Shown here: piece by piece, positions 40,432 through 49,140 of the stretch
Numbering within the stretch: position 1 is the first letter of the stretch
Layout of the letters: each line of letters opens with the position of its first letter
Origin: Pseudomonas benzenivorans
GTDB taxonomy: Bacteria; Pseudomonadota; Gammaproteobacteria; Pseudomonadales; Pseudomonadaceae
Length of the DNA: 64,000 nucleotides
Reading direction: 5' to 3'
Assembly: GCF_900100495.1 (NCBI RefSeq)
Contig: NZ_FNCT01000007.1
Span: forward strand, 124,001 to 188,000
The notes under the pieces: model-generated
The model's database searches: none
Seen by the model: the letters and a program-made list of their open reading frames with translations, nothing else
What the model was told of the DNA's origin: nothing
Made by a program: the position numbers and the translations under genes

Positions 40432-41040
40432 ATGCCGCACGAGCGCATCGCCGTCATCGACTTCGAGACCACCGGCCTGTCGCCGGCGCAGCAGGCCCGC
40501 GCCACCGAGATCGGCGTGGCGATCGTCGAGCGCGGGCGGATCGTCGCCCGCTACCAGAGCCTGATGAACAGCGGCGCCTGGGTGCCACCCTTCATCGAGC
40601 GGCTCACCGGGATCAGCAACGCCATGCTGCGCGATGCGCCGCCGGCGGCGCAGGTGATGCACGAGGCGGCGGATTTCGTCGGCGACATCCCGCTGCTGGC
40701 GCACAACGCCGCCTTCGACCAGAAGTTCTGGGACGCCGAGCTGGGGCTGATCCGTCGCAGCCGCGTGCAGCCCTTCGCCTGTTCCCTGCTGCTGGCGCGG
40801 CGCCTGCTGCCGCAGGCGCCCAGCCACAAGCTGGGCCAGCTGAATGCCTGGGCCAAGCTGCCGGCCACCGGCAAGGCCCACCGCGCCCTGGCCGATGCGG
40901 AGATGGCGGCCAACCTGACCAGCTTCATGGCCGCGTTGCTGCGCGAGCGGCATGGTATCGCCGAGGTGTCGCACAGCCTGCTGTGCGAGTTGCAGAAGCT
41001 GTCGGCGGCCAAGGTGCGGGCGTTGCTCAGTTCCAGGTAA
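40432..41040 (+). CDS. DnaQ-like DEDDh 3'-5' exonuclease
   Basis: A 202-aa exonuclease of the DnaQ fold. Catalytic residues are D10 and E12 (IDFETTG), D96 (HNAAFD), H150 and D155 (HRALADAEM), the complete DEDDh set. It is smaller than DNA polymerase III epsilon proper, and has no polymerase-binding tail I recognise, so it is more likely a repair or RNA-processing nuclease. It follows the NYN gene after three bases, suggesting that the two act on related substrates. Downstream there is a strong hairpin at 41052-41077. Confidence 0.9.
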   Translation: MPHERIAVIDFETTGLSPAQQARATEIGVAIVERGRIVARYQSLMNSGAWVPPFIERLTGISNAMLRDAPPAAQVMHEAADFVGDIPLLAHNAAFDQKFWDAELGLIRRSRVQPFACSLLLARRLLPQAPSHKLGQLNAWAKLPATGKAHRALADAEMAANLTSFMAALLRERHGIAEVSHSLLCELQKLSAAKVRALLSSR

Positions 41041-41051
41041 TGCCGGGAGTC

Positions 41052-41077
41052 GTGGGAGGGGCTAAAGCCCCTCCCAC
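41052..41077 (+). terminator. Perfect hairpin after the exonuclease gene
   Basis: GTGGGAGGGG pairs with CCCCTCCCAC across a CTAAAG-type loop, ten base pairs without mismatch. No T-run follows, so it may be a repeat or a rho-type stop rather than an intrinsic terminator. Confidence 0.55.
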
Positions 41078-41089
41078 AGAGGCAGTCCT

Positions 41090-41156
41090 GTAGCCCGGAT
41101 GCAATCCGGGAGCGATTTGTGCGGCTATACATTTCCCCGGATTGCATCCGGGCTAC
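41090..41156. repeat. GTAGCCCGGATGCAATCCGGG inverted pair
   Basis: The 21-base unit at 41090-41110 recurs as its exact reverse complement at 41136-41156 with 25 bases between. A third copy is at 62081-62101. Each unit contains its own short palindrome (CCGGATGCAATCCGG). It lies between the exonuclease and rhlE-like genes. Confidence 0.8.
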
Positions 41157-41230
41157 GAGAAGAAGATCGCGCTGAACTCAGGCAGGGTAAACTGCGCGCC
41201 ATTGTCACTTCGTCTTCCGTGGTTACCTCT

Positions 41231-42565
41231 ATGACCTTCGCCTCCCTCGGCCTGATCGAGCCGCTGCTGCGCAGCCTCGACGGCCTCGACTACCAGACCC
41301 CGACGCCGGTGCAGGCCCAGGCCATTCCCGCGGTGCTCAAGGGCCGCGACCTGATGGCCGCGGCGCAGACCGGCACCGGCAAGACCGCCGGCTTCGCCCT
41401 GCCGCTGCTGCAGCGGCTGACCATGGAAGGCCCGCAGGTGGCCAGCAACTCGGTGCGCGCGCTGGTGCTGGTGCCGACCCGCGAGCTGGCCGAGCAGGTG
41501 CAGCAGAGTTTCCAGGCCTACGGCCAGCACCTGCCGCTGCGCAGCTATGCGGTGTACGGCGGGGTCAGCATCAACCCGCAGATGATGAAGCTGCGCAAGG
41601 GCCTCGACGTGCTGGTGGCCACCCCCGGGCGCCTGCTCGACCTGTACCGGCAGAACGCGGTGAAGTTCGCCCAGTTGCAGTGCCTGGTGCTCGACGAGGC
41701 CGATCGCATGCTCGACCTGGGCTTCGCCCGCGAACTGGACGAGCTGTTCGCGGCCTTGCCGAAGAAGCGCCAGACCCTGCTGTTCTCCGCGACCTTCTCC
41801 GAGGCGATCCGCGCCCTGGCCAGGGAGATGCTGCGCGACCCGCTGTCGATCGAGGTCAGCCCGCGCAACGCCGCGGCCAAGTCGGTCAAGCAGTGGCTGA
41901 TCCCGGTGGACAAGAAGCGCAAGGCCGAGCTGTTCCTGCACCTCTACCGGAGCAAGCGCTGGAGCCAGGTGCTGGTGTTCGTCAAGACGCGCAAGGGCGT
42001 CGACGAACTGGAAGGCGAACTGCAGCGCCACGGCATCAGCGCCGACGCGATCCACGGCGACAAGCCGCAGCCGACCCGCCTGCGCGCCCTGCAGCGCTTC
42101 AAGCAGGGCGAGGTGCAGGTGCTGGTGGCCACCGACGTGGCGGCGCGCGGCCTGGATATCGACGACCTGCCGCTGGTGGTCAACTTCGACCTGCCGATCG
42201 TCGCCGAAGACTACGTGCACCGCATCGGCCGCACCGGCCGCGCCGGCGCCAGCGGGCAGGCGGTCTCCCTGGTGTGCGCCGACGAGGTGCAGCACCTGGC
42301 GGCCATCGAGGCGCTGATCCAGCAGGTGCTGCAGCGCATCGACGAGCCGGACTTCATCCCCGACCACCGCGTGCCGCAGACCCAGGCCGGCGGCCAGGTA
42401 CTGAAGAAGCCGAAGAAGCCCAAGCAGAAGCCGCTGCCCGCCGCGGGCAAGGGCAAGGTCCACCTCGGCAGCTGGTTCGAGGAGGACGACACGCCCAAGG
42501 CCAAGGCGGTGCGCAAGGTGCCGAGCTTCGCCGGCAAGCCGGCCAGGGGCGGGCGGAAGCCATAG
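41231..42565 (+). CDS. rhlE: DEAD-box ATP-dependent RNA helicase, RhlE type
   Basis: A 444-aa helicase. Q motif region DYQTPTPVQAQAIP, motif I AQTGTGKT, Ia PTRELAEQ, Ib TPGRLLDL, II DEAD, III SAT, IV VFVKTRKGVDEL, V ATDVAARGLDID and VI HRIGRTGRAG are all present. A basic, lysine- and proline-rich tail of about 70 residues (KKPKKPKQKPLP) would bind RNA or degradosome partners. RhlE proteins unwind rRNA and mRNA structures, often in cold. I set the start at ATG 41231 (MTFASLG); the longer frame to 41099 crosses the repeats. Pseudomonads have more than one RhlE. Confidence 0.9.
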   Translation: MTFASLGLIEPLLRSLDGLDYQTPTPVQAQAIPAVLKGRDLMAAAQTGTGKTAGFALPLLQRLTMEGPQVASNSVRALVLVPTRELAEQVQQSFQAYGQHLPLRSYAVYGGVSINPQMMKLRKGLDVLVATPGRLLDLYRQNAVKFAQLQCLVLDEADRMLDLGFARELDELFAALPKKRQTLLFSATFSEAIRALAREMLRDPLSIEVSPRNAAAKSVKQWLIPVDKKRKAELFLHLYRSKRWSQVLVFVKTRKGVDELEGELQRHGISADAIHGDKPQPTRLRALQRFKQGEVQVLVATDVAARGLDIDDLPLVVNFDLPIVAEDYVHRIGRTGRAGASGQAVSLVCADEVQHLAAIEALIQQVLQRIDEPDFIPDHRVPQTQAGGQVLKKPKKPKQKPLPAAGKGKVHLGSWFEEDDTPKAKAVRKVPSFAGKPARGGRKP

Positions 42566-42586
42566 AGTGCGCTGCGGCGGCCATGT

Positions 42587-42660
42587 GTAGGGTGCGCGGG
42601 GCCGCCTAGGCCGTGCGCACCAGGTGCCCGTGGTCAATGGTGCGCATGGCGCACCCTACG
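42587..42660. repeat. GTAGGGTGCGCGG dyad repeat (copy 2)
   Basis: The same family as 3161-3236: a GTAGGGTGCGCGGGG...TGCGCACCAG arm, then an inverted arm ending GCGCACCCTACG. It lies between the rhlE-like gene and the convergent flavoprotein gene. About 50 bases on, a CGTAGGGTGGAAT stretch may be a further degenerate unit. Confidence 0.8.
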
Positions 42661-42822
42661 CGGCCGGATCTTCGGCCCCATGGCCCCATGATTGTTCCGC
42701 CGCTCCGTAGGGTGGAATCGCCGCAGGCGCTTGCGCCGTTTACCGCGAACGGCATGACATGCGATCACCGCGACGGCGGATTAGGCTGTGCGCGGCAAGC
42801 GGTGGATTACGCCGCTATGCGG

Positions 42823-44067
42823 CTAATCCACCCGGTTCTGCAACCACTCCAGTATCCCCAGCCCGGCCGTTCGGCCGCTGGCGAAGCAGGCGGTGAGCAG
42901 GTAGCCGCCGGTCGGCGCCTCCCAGTCGAGCATCTCGCCGGCGCAGAACAAGCCGGGCAGCTGCTTGAGCATCAGCCGCGCATCCAGCGCCTCGAAGGGC
43001 ACGCCGCCGGCCGTGCTGATCGCCTCTTCCAGCGGCCGCGCTCTGACCAGGGTCAGCGGCAGCGCCTTGAGCGCGGCGGCCAGGCGCGCTGGGTCGTTGA
43101 AGCACTCGGCCGGTGCCAGTTCGCGCAGCAGCGCGGCCTTGACCCCGTCGATGCCGGCCTGGCGGTGCAGGTGCTTGGCCAGCGACTGCGAGCCGCGCGG
43201 TTTGCTCAGCGCCGCCTGCAGCTTGCCCAGCGGGCTCTGCGGCAGCAGGTCGAGCTGCAGGGTGGCTGAACCGTGCCGGTTGATCCGTTCGCGGATGGGC
43301 GCCGACAGCGCATAGACCAAGCTGCCTTCGACGCCGTTGGCGGTGAGGACGAACTCGCCCTGGCGCGGCGCTTCGTCGTCCAGGCGCAGGCTGACGTTCT
43401 TCAGCGGCGCGCCGGCGAACTTGTCGCGCAGCAGCGGGCTCCAGCCGGCCACCTCAAAGCCGCAGTTGCTCGCCTGCAACGGTGCGATGGCGATGCCGCG
43501 CGCCTGCAGCAGCTCCACCCAGGCGGCGTCGGAACCGAGCCGCGGCCAGCTGCCGCCTCCCAGGGCCAGCAGCGTGGCGTCGGCGCTTACCGCGATCTCG
43601 CCCTCTGTGGTGGCCAGGCGCAGCGCGCCGTCCGCCGTCCAGCCCAGCCAACGCTGGCGCGTGTGGAGCTGTACGCCCAGTTCGCGCATGCGCTTGAGCC
43701 AGGCGCGCAGCAGCGGCGCGGCCTTCATGTCCGCGGGAAACACCCGTCCCGAGCTGCCGACGAAGGTGTCGATGCCCAGCTCATGGATCCAGGCGCGCAG
43801 CGCGTCGGCGTCGAAGCCTGCAAGCAGCCGGGCGATCTCCGCGCGGCGCTGGCCGTAGCGCGCGAGGAAGGCTTCCTTGGCCTCGGAGTGGGTGATGTTC
43901 ATCCCACCAACCCCGGCCAACAGGAACTTGCGCCCGACCGAGGGCATGGCGTCATACAGATCGACCCGAACCCCGGCCGACGCCAGCACCTCGGCGGCCA
44001 TCAAGCCGGAAGGGCCGCCGCCGATGATGGCGACGCGAGGGGCGGGGTGCGAGGTTGGCTCGGTCAT
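42823..44067 (-). CDS. HI0933/TIGR03862-type flavoprotein
   Basis: A 414-aa FAD-binding protein. The dinucleotide motif IIGGGPSGLMAAEVLASAG is at about 14-32, GRKFLLAGVGGMNITHSE follows, and the C-terminal FAD motif is LFCAGEMLDWEAPTGGYLLT. The family (HI0933-like, NAD(P)/FAD-dependent oxidoreductase) has no settled substrate. The N-terminal ATG at 44067 gives the usual length. It converges with the rhlE-like gene. Confidence 0.87.
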   Translation of the reverse strand: MTEPTSHPAPRVAIIGGGPSGLMAAEVLASAGVRVDLYDAMPSVGRKFLLAGVGGMNITHSEAKEAFLARYGQRRAEIARLLAGFDADALRAWIHELGIDTFVGSSGRVFPADMKAAPLLRAWLKRMRELGVQLHTRQRWLGWTADGALRLATTEGEIAVSADATLLALGGGSWPRLGSDAAWVELLQARGIAIAPLQASNCGFEVAGWSPLLRDKFAGAPLKNVSLRLDDEAPRQGEFVLTANGVEGSLVYALSAPIRERINRHGSATLQLDLLPQSPLGKLQAALSKPRGSQSLAKHLHRQAGIDGVKAALLRELAPAECFNDPARLAAALKALPLTLVRARPLEEAISTAGGVPFEALDARLMLKQLPGLFCAGEMLDWEAPTGGYLLTACFASGRTAGLGILEWLQNRVD

Positions 44068-44480
44068 GGGCGTGGCGCTGGCGGCGGCGGGGAAGGGAGC
44101 ATTCTACCCGAGGCACGCTGTCACGGGCTGGCGGGGCCGGATTTGGCCGGAAAACGGCTCCGTTCCAGATAGGTGTTGGGTGATTGCTCAGCTGCTCGGA
44201 TTAGCCACGCCCTCTTGCCCTTACTGTAGGAGCGGCGGGGACTCCCAGTCCCATGGCCGCGAAGTGGTCTGGCCGCGCGCGGCTCGCGGGCATGCAACTG
44301 CGCGTCCCGCCCGCTCCTACAAGGAATTGCGACAGGCAACGGGTAACAGGGACATAGCCGAAAAAAACGGCGCCGACCGGGGGTGACGAAACCCGGCCAC
44401 CAGGGTCCAACTCCGGTTGGACAACGGGCACGCCGCGCTCCAGAGTAGCGGGCCGATCATCATCGCCTCGGGGAGGAGCA
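44068..44480. other. 413-bp intergenic region with a repeat
   Basis: Holds the upstream region of the flavoprotein gene, a GTAGGAGCGG...GCTCCTAC dyad repeat (44225-44321) and the leader of the DUF4157-type gene, whose ribosome site GGAGGAG is at 44473-44479. No ORF is supported. Confidence 0.55.
44225..44321. repeat. GTAGGAGCGG/CCGCTCCTAC dyad repeat (copy 1)
   Basis: TGTAGGAGCGGCGGG at the left is matched by CCCGCCCGCTCCTACA at the right, with CCCATGGCCGCG and GCGGGCATGC in between. The same units occur at 59184-59250 and 61997-62080. It is a recurrent Pseudomonas-type interspersed element. Confidence 0.75.
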
Positions 44481-45098
44481 ATGCCGGCTGTTTGTTTGCG
44501 TCACATTTTCCGCTGGGTGGTACTGGGCTGGTCTTTCGGCGCTTCGTTCGCCGCCTCGGCCTGCCCGGCAGGGCAGCGCGAAGTCTGCGTGGTCGCCTGT
44601 TTCTGTGCCCCGGCGGGCGCGGAGGGCATCGGCTCGCTCTACGACAACATGAGCCACATGGCGGCCGCAGGCTTACAGGAGTGGATAGTGCAGTCGCGCA
44701 ACGCCGCGGCGACGGGCGATGTGCGGCCCATCCCGCTGAATATCCGCGCCCAGCTCGAACCCTACTACGACCTGCAGGTGCTCGACACGGTCCGCTACCG
44801 GGTCGGCGATGCGGCGGAGCTGAACGCCGCCCACGCCATGCTGCAGAATCCCGATGTGAGAGCGGTCACCCTGGTGGACATCATCGTCTTTCGCCATGCC
44901 GAGGATGCCCTCGACGATGCCGCGCTCTGGGCCCATGAGCTGAAGCACGTGCAGCAGTACCTGCAGTGGGGCGTCGGCGAGTTCGCCGCGCGCTATACCC
45001 GCGATCACCAAGCCGTCGAGGCCCCGGCCTACGCGATTCAAGCCCAGGTGGCCAGGGCGCTGCGCGTCAGTCTGGCGCAGTCCGGGACGCCGCAGTAA
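44481..45098 (+). CDS. Exported DUF4157-type metallopeptidase-like protein
   Basis: A 205-aa exported protein. A Sec signal runs to about residue 27 (…AASACPAG). The zinc-binding motif HELKHVQQY in LWAHELKHVQQYLQWG is the DUF4157 signature (HExxH variant), and cysteines near the N-terminus of the mature part could pair. Family members include toxin-like and putative protease domains, but the role here is unknown. ATG 44481 has GGAGGAG just upstream. No partner gene. Confidence 0.8.
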   Translation: MPAVCLRHIFRWVVLGWSFGASFAASACPAGQREVCVVACFCAPAGAEGIGSLYDNMSHMAAAGLQEWIVQSRNAAATGDVRPIPLNIRAQLEPYYDLQVLDTVRYRVGDAAELNAAHAMLQNPDVRAVTLVDIIVFRHAEDALDDAALWAHELKHVQQYLQWGVGEFAARYTRDHQAVEAPAYAIQAQVARALRVSLAQSGTPQ

Positions 45099-45178
45099 GC
45101 CCTGGCCGGGCGCGGCCGCGGGGCTATCGCCCGGCAGGTGAATCCGCACCCTGCAGGTCCGGGGCCGCCGTGCGCTAC

Positions 45179-45664
45179 TCAGAGCTTGTAGCCGATCTGC
45201 CGCAGCAACTGCTTGCGCGCGAGGATGTCGGCGTCGTTCTCGATACCCTTGGGGCTATAGCCGTCGACCACGCCGAGCACGCCGCGGCCCTGTTCGGTCT
45301 CGGCGAGGATCACCTCGGTCGGGTTGGCGGTGGCGCAGAAGATCCGGCAGACCTCGCTCACCCCTTTTATCGCGTTGAGCACGCTGAGCGGATAGAAACC
45401 CTCGCCGAGGAACAGGATGAAGCTGTGCCCGGCGCCGATGGCCTGGGCATTCTTCTGCGCCAGTTCGATCAGCGCGGCATCGGTGCCGGACCAGCGCACC
45501 AGACACGGGCCCGAGGCCTCGCAGAAGGCCAGGCCGAACTGGATGCCCGGCACGCTGGTGACCAGGGCTTCGTGGATATCCTCGACCGTCTTGATGAAGT
45601 GGCTCTGGCCGAGGATGAAGTTGCTCTCGGCCGGCTTGTCGATTTTCACGCTGATGAGTTGCAT
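45179..45664 (-). CDS. Adenosine-specific kinase family protein (DUF355)
   Basis: A 161-aa protein that closely resembles the adenosine-specific kinase family PF04008: IDKPAESNFILGQSHFIKTV, EALVTSVPGIQFGLAFCEAS, GAGHSFILFLGEGFYP and IFCATANPTEVILAETEQGR. An archaeal member has been reported to bind adenosine and AMP; the bacterial role is unproven. ATG 45664 has AAGGAG ten bases upstream. It stands alone. Confidence 0.88.
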   Translation of the reverse strand: MQLISVKIDKPAESNFILGQSHFIKTVEDIHEALVTSVPGIQFGLAFCEASGPCLVRWSGTDAALIELAQKNAQAIGAGHSFILFLGEGFYPLSVLNAIKGVSEVCRIFCATANPTEVILAETEQGRGVLGVVDGYSPKGIENDADILARKQLLRQIGYKL

Positions 45665-46069
45665 CGCAGATGGCTCCTTGGCCGGGAATGCGCAACGGCT
45701 GGCGCAATCCCGCGCTGGAAATCAGTTTCGACATCGGTATGAGCATAGCCATTCATGGTCACGACCCTGTCCGCCCGTTTCTGGACGAGCTGCAGGAGCT
45801 GGCGGTGTGCAACCCAGGCCGCTGCCGATTGCGCACGGGTGTTGCCAGCGCTCTTGAGAGTCAGGTGCCGACCACCACTGCCCTGCGTTGTAGGCAAGCC
45901 GCTACCCGCAGCCAGTGAGCATGGCCCGATGCGTTGCGCACCGGGCCATGGCATGCCCATCCCAGGCATGACGAAGGCCGCCGCTTCTACGCCTTCCGAG
46001 AGTGAGGCTGCAACCTATCGTGACTTCCTGTCATCCCTGCCGCAGGGGCAGGGAATCGATTCTTTCTAC
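45665..46069. other. 405-bp intergenic region
   Basis: Upstream region of the DUF355 gene on the left. A 9-bp perfect stem (CATGGCCCG at 45920-45928 with CGGGCCATG at 45942-45950) may end the D-2-hydroxyacid dehydrogenase operon. The remaining sequence shows nothing I can support; frames here are shadows of the operon to the right. Confidence 0.45.
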
Positions 46070-47059
46070 CTAGCCGCCCGGCAACGGTGCTGCGCCCTGA
46101 CGCACGGCGGGGTTGGCCAGGACGCAGGCATCGCCACGGAAGAACGCCAGCAGGTTGGCGAAGGCATCGCCGAAGTACAGCTCGTAGCTGTGCCGCTCGA
46201 CATAACCCAGGTGCGGTGTGCAGAGGATGCGCGGATGGTTCAGCAGCGGGTGGGCCTCCTCCAGCAGCGGTTCGTCCTCGAACACATCGAGGGCGGCGAA
46301 CCCCGGCCGGCCGGCACTCAGCGCGTCCAGCAGGGCACCGGGGGCGAGCAGCTCGGCGCGGCTGGCGTTGACCAGCAAGGCATCGGCTTTCATGTGCAGC
46401 AGGTCGTCCAGTGTCACGCAGTGGCGGGTGCTCTCGACCAGGCGCAGGTTCAGGCTGAGCACGTCGGCCTCGGCAAACAATGCCTGGCGCGAGGCGGCCG
46501 CCCGGTGGCCGTCGCGCTCAGCCGCCTGGCGCGACGCCGCGCTGCCCCAGACCAGTACCGGCATCTCGAAGGCGCGGGCATAACCGGCCAGGCGCTGGCC
46601 GATCCTGCCGTAGCCCCAGATGCCCAGCGTCTGGCCGCACAGGCGCTGGCCCAGGTTGATCTGCCAGTGTCCGGCATACAGCGCGTCCATGGCCGGGCGC
46701 AGCTGGCGCCGCGCGGTGAGGATCAGCGCCCAGGTCAGTTCGGCCGGCGCGATGGGTGAACCCCGGCCCTCCATCACCGCCACGCCCCGGCGGGTGCAGG
46801 CGGCCAGGTCGAGGTGCGCGCCGACCTTGCCGGTCTGGCTGATCAGCTTGAGCCGCGGCAGGCGCTCCAGCAGCGCGGCGTCGATGCTGGTGCGCTCGCG
46901 CGTCAGCACCAGGGCATCGGCACTGGCGAAGCGTTGCGCCAGGACTTCCGGGTCTTGCTGCACGTCGTGGTAGAGGCTGACCTGGTGAGCGGCCAACTGC
47001 GCGAAGCAGTCGAGCGAACGGATGACATTCTGGTAGTCGTCGGGGATCGCGATATGCAT
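46070..47059 (-). CDS. D-2-hydroxyacid dehydrogenase
   Basis: A 329-aa NAD-dependent reductase of 2-ketoacids. The Rossmann motif IWGYGRIGQRLA is near 145-156. Catalytic residues are in NASRAELL (Arg), FEDEPLLEE (Glu) and CTPHLGYV (His). Last gene of the tct operon on the minus strand, 58 bases after the TctA gene, so it is probably co-transcribed and acts on the imported compound or a product. ATG 47059 (MHIAIPDD) is preferred over an upstream frame start at 47128, which overlaps tctA. Confidence 0.88.
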   Translation of the reverse strand: MHIAIPDDYQNVIRSLDCFAQLAAHQVSLYHDVQQDPEVLAQRFASADALVLTRERTSIDAALLERLPRLKLISQTGKVGAHLDLAACTRRGVAVMEGRGSPIAPAELTWALILTARRQLRPAMDALYAGHWQINLGQRLCGQTLGIWGYGRIGQRLAGYARAFEMPVLVWGSAASRQAAERDGHRAAASRQALFAEADVLSLNLRLVESTRHCVTLDDLLHMKADALLVNASRAELLAPGALLDALSAGRPGFAALDVFEDEPLLEEAHPLLNHPRILCTPHLGYVERHSYELYFGDAFANLLAFFRGDACVLANPAVRQGAAPLPGG

Positions 47060-47117
47060 CTGCGCTTCTCTAGGGGCGAGCGGCTCGCCCCTGAAACCTC
47101 TGTCGATGGCCCGGAAA

Positions 47118-48629
47118 TCAACCGGCAACCTGCACGGCCGACGGCTTGCGCGCCCGCCAGGCGCGGATCACCGGCAAGGCGATCATCAGCGCGACCAGCG
47201 CCCATACCACCAGGGTGATCGGGCTGCCCCACAGGATGCCCAGCTCGCCGTTGGACAGCGACAGGGCGCGGCGTAGGTTCTCTTCCATCATGCCGCCGAG
47301 GATGAAGCCGAGCAGCACCGCTGACAGCGAGAAGTCCAGCTTGCGCAGGGCGTAGCCGCAGATGCCGATGCCGATCATCAGGAACAGGTCGAAGGTGGTG
47401 GAGTGCACCGCATATACGCCGATCGAGGTGATGATGGCGATCGCCGGCACCAGCGCCCAGGTCGGCACCGCGAGGATGCGGGTGAACACGCGGACCATCG
47501 GCACGTTCATCACGATCAGCATGACGTTGGCGACGAACAGCGAGGCGATCAGGCCCCAGACGATATCCGGCTGGCTCTGGAACAGCATCGGCCCGGGGGT
47601 GATGTTGTACAGGGTCAGGGCGCCGAGCATCACCGCGGTGGTCCCCGAACCCGGCACGCCGAGGGTCAGCATCGGCACCATGGCGCCGCAGGCCGCGGCA
47701 CTGTTGGCGGTTTCCGGCGCGGCCAGGCCACGCAGGTCACCCTTGCCGAACCGGTTGTCCTTGTGCGCCATGCGCTTTTCCGACATGTAGGCCACGGCAC
47801 TGGCCAGGGTCGCACCGGCGCCCGGCAGCACGCCGAGGACGAAGCCGACCACGCCACTGCGCATATTGGTGGCGAACACCGAGGTGCCTTCCTTGAAATT
47901 GAACAGCATGCGCCCGGAAGCCTTCACCGCCTTCTGGCCATGATGCGTGCGTTCGAGCAACACCAGGATCTCGCTGACACTGAACAAACCGAGCACCAGC
48001 ACCACGAACTGGATACCGTCGGCCAGGCCCAGGCTGCCGAAGGTGAAGCGGTAGACCCCGCTGTTGGCATCGATGCCGACGCAGGAGAGGAACAGCCCGA
48101 TCAGTGCGGCGACCGCGGTCTTCAACGGTTTGTTGTCGGCCATGCCGGCCAGGCAGGTGATCGCGAAGACCATCAGCACGAAGTATTCCGCCGGGCCGAA
48201 GGCCACCGCCCAGGTGGCCAGCAGCGGGGCGAACAGCACCACGCCGAGGGTGGCGATGGTGCCGCCGATGAACGAGCTCCAGGCCGACAGCGACAGGGCC
48301 ACACCTGCCTTGCCCTGGCGCGCCAGCGGATAGCCGTCAAGGGTGGTCATCACTGCCGAGGCTTCGCCGGGGATGTTCAGCAGGATCGAGGAAATCCGCC
48401 CGCCGTATTCGCAGCCCAGGTAGACCGCGGCGAGCAGGATCAGCGCGGTTTCCGGCGGCAGGCCGAGGGCGAAGGCGATCGGAATCAGCAGGGCCACGCC
48501 ATTCACCGGGCCGAGGCCGGGCAGCAGGCCGACCACGGTGCCGATCAGCGCGCCGCAGAAGGCGGTCAGCAGGTTATAGGGGCTCAGGGCCACGCCGAAA
48601 CCAATGCCGAGATAATGCAGAGTGTCCAT
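47118..48629 (-). CDS. tctA: Tripartite tricarboxylate transporter large membrane subunit TctA
   Basis: A 503-aa permease with 10-12 hydrophobic segments. The conserved signature GLLPGLGPVNGVALLIP near the N-terminus, GRISSILLNIPGEASAVMT, and the second loop GVLPGAGATLASAVAYM with LGVPGSGTTAVMLG are diagnostic for TctA. It imports di/tricarboxylates with the TctC binding protein by a secondary, ion-coupled mechanism. Its start is three bases after the TctB gene. Complete length. Confidence 0.94.
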   Translation of the reverse strand: MDTLHYLGIGFGVALSPYNLLTAFCGALIGTVVGLLPGLGPVNGVALLIPIAFALGLPPETALILLAAVYLGCEYGGRISSILLNIPGEASAVMTTLDGYPLARQGKAGVALSLSAWSSFIGGTIATLGVVLFAPLLATWAVAFGPAEYFVLMVFAITCLAGMADNKPLKTAVAALIGLFLSCVGIDANSGVYRFTFGSLGLADGIQFVVLVLGLFSVSEILVLLERTHHGQKAVKASGRMLFNFKEGTSVFATNMRSGVVGFVLGVLPGAGATLASAVAYMSEKRMAHKDNRFGKGDLRGLAAPETANSAAACGAMVPMLTLGVPGSGTTAVMLGALTLYNITPGPMLFQSQPDIVWGLIASLFVANVMLIVMNVPMVRVFTRILAVPTWALVPAIAIITSIGVYAVHSTTFDLFLMIGIGICGYALRKLDFSLSAVLLGFILGGMMEENLRRALSLSNGELGILWGSPITLVVWALVALMIALPVIRAWRARKPSAVQVAG

Positions 48630-48632
48630 CGG

Positions 48633-49088
48633 TCAGTTCTCCAGAGAAGCGAGCATGCCGAGCGGCAGCGGCACATCGAGGCCATAGTCGAACAGCAGGT
48701 ACAGGCCGACGGCGATCAGCGCGCCGCCCACCCCACTTTGCAGGCCAGACGCGCCGTACAGGCGGGCCATGGCCACGGCGAACAGCACGCTGCTGGGAAT
48801 GAAGCCCAGCACTTCGAAGACCGCCGCATAGGCCAGCATGGCGGCGATGCACAGCGAAATCTTGCGGCTCACGTGGCGATCCAGGCCGGGCTCTTCCTTG
48901 GCCGGCGCGTGTCCGAGCGGCTTGAACAACTGGTAGAGCGCCGCGCCGGCGATCAACAGCAGCAACAGCAGCGGAAAAGCCCGCGGCCCCACCGGCTCAT
49001 AGGCGAAAGGTGCGTGATAGCCCCAGGCCAGGACGGCCAGGACCGTGCAAATCAGCAGGTTGGAACCTGCAAAAATACGATCGTGCAT
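48633..49088 (-). CDS. tctB: Tripartite tricarboxylate transporter small membrane subunit TctB
   Basis: A 151-aa membrane protein with four predicted helices (about 10-28, 38-58, 76-96, 120-140), the expected TctB pattern, with YEPVGPRAFPLLLLLLIAGA marking the family. It forms the inner-membrane complex with TctA. ATG 49088 (MHDRIF) has AGGAG seven bases upstream; the longer frame is not conserved. Gap of 52 bases to tctC. Confidence 0.88.
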   Translation of the reverse strand: MHDRIFAGSNLLICTVLAVLAWGYHAPFAYEPVGPRAFPLLLLLLIAGAALYQLFKPLGHAPAKEEPGLDRHVSRKISLCIAAMLAYAAVFEVLGFIPSSVLFAVAMARLYGASGLQSGVGGALIAVGLYLLFDYGLDVPLPLGMLASLEN

Positions 49089-49140
49089 CAGGGTGCTCCT
49101 GGGTGGGCTGCCAGCGGGGCAGCCCACACCGTCGATGGAT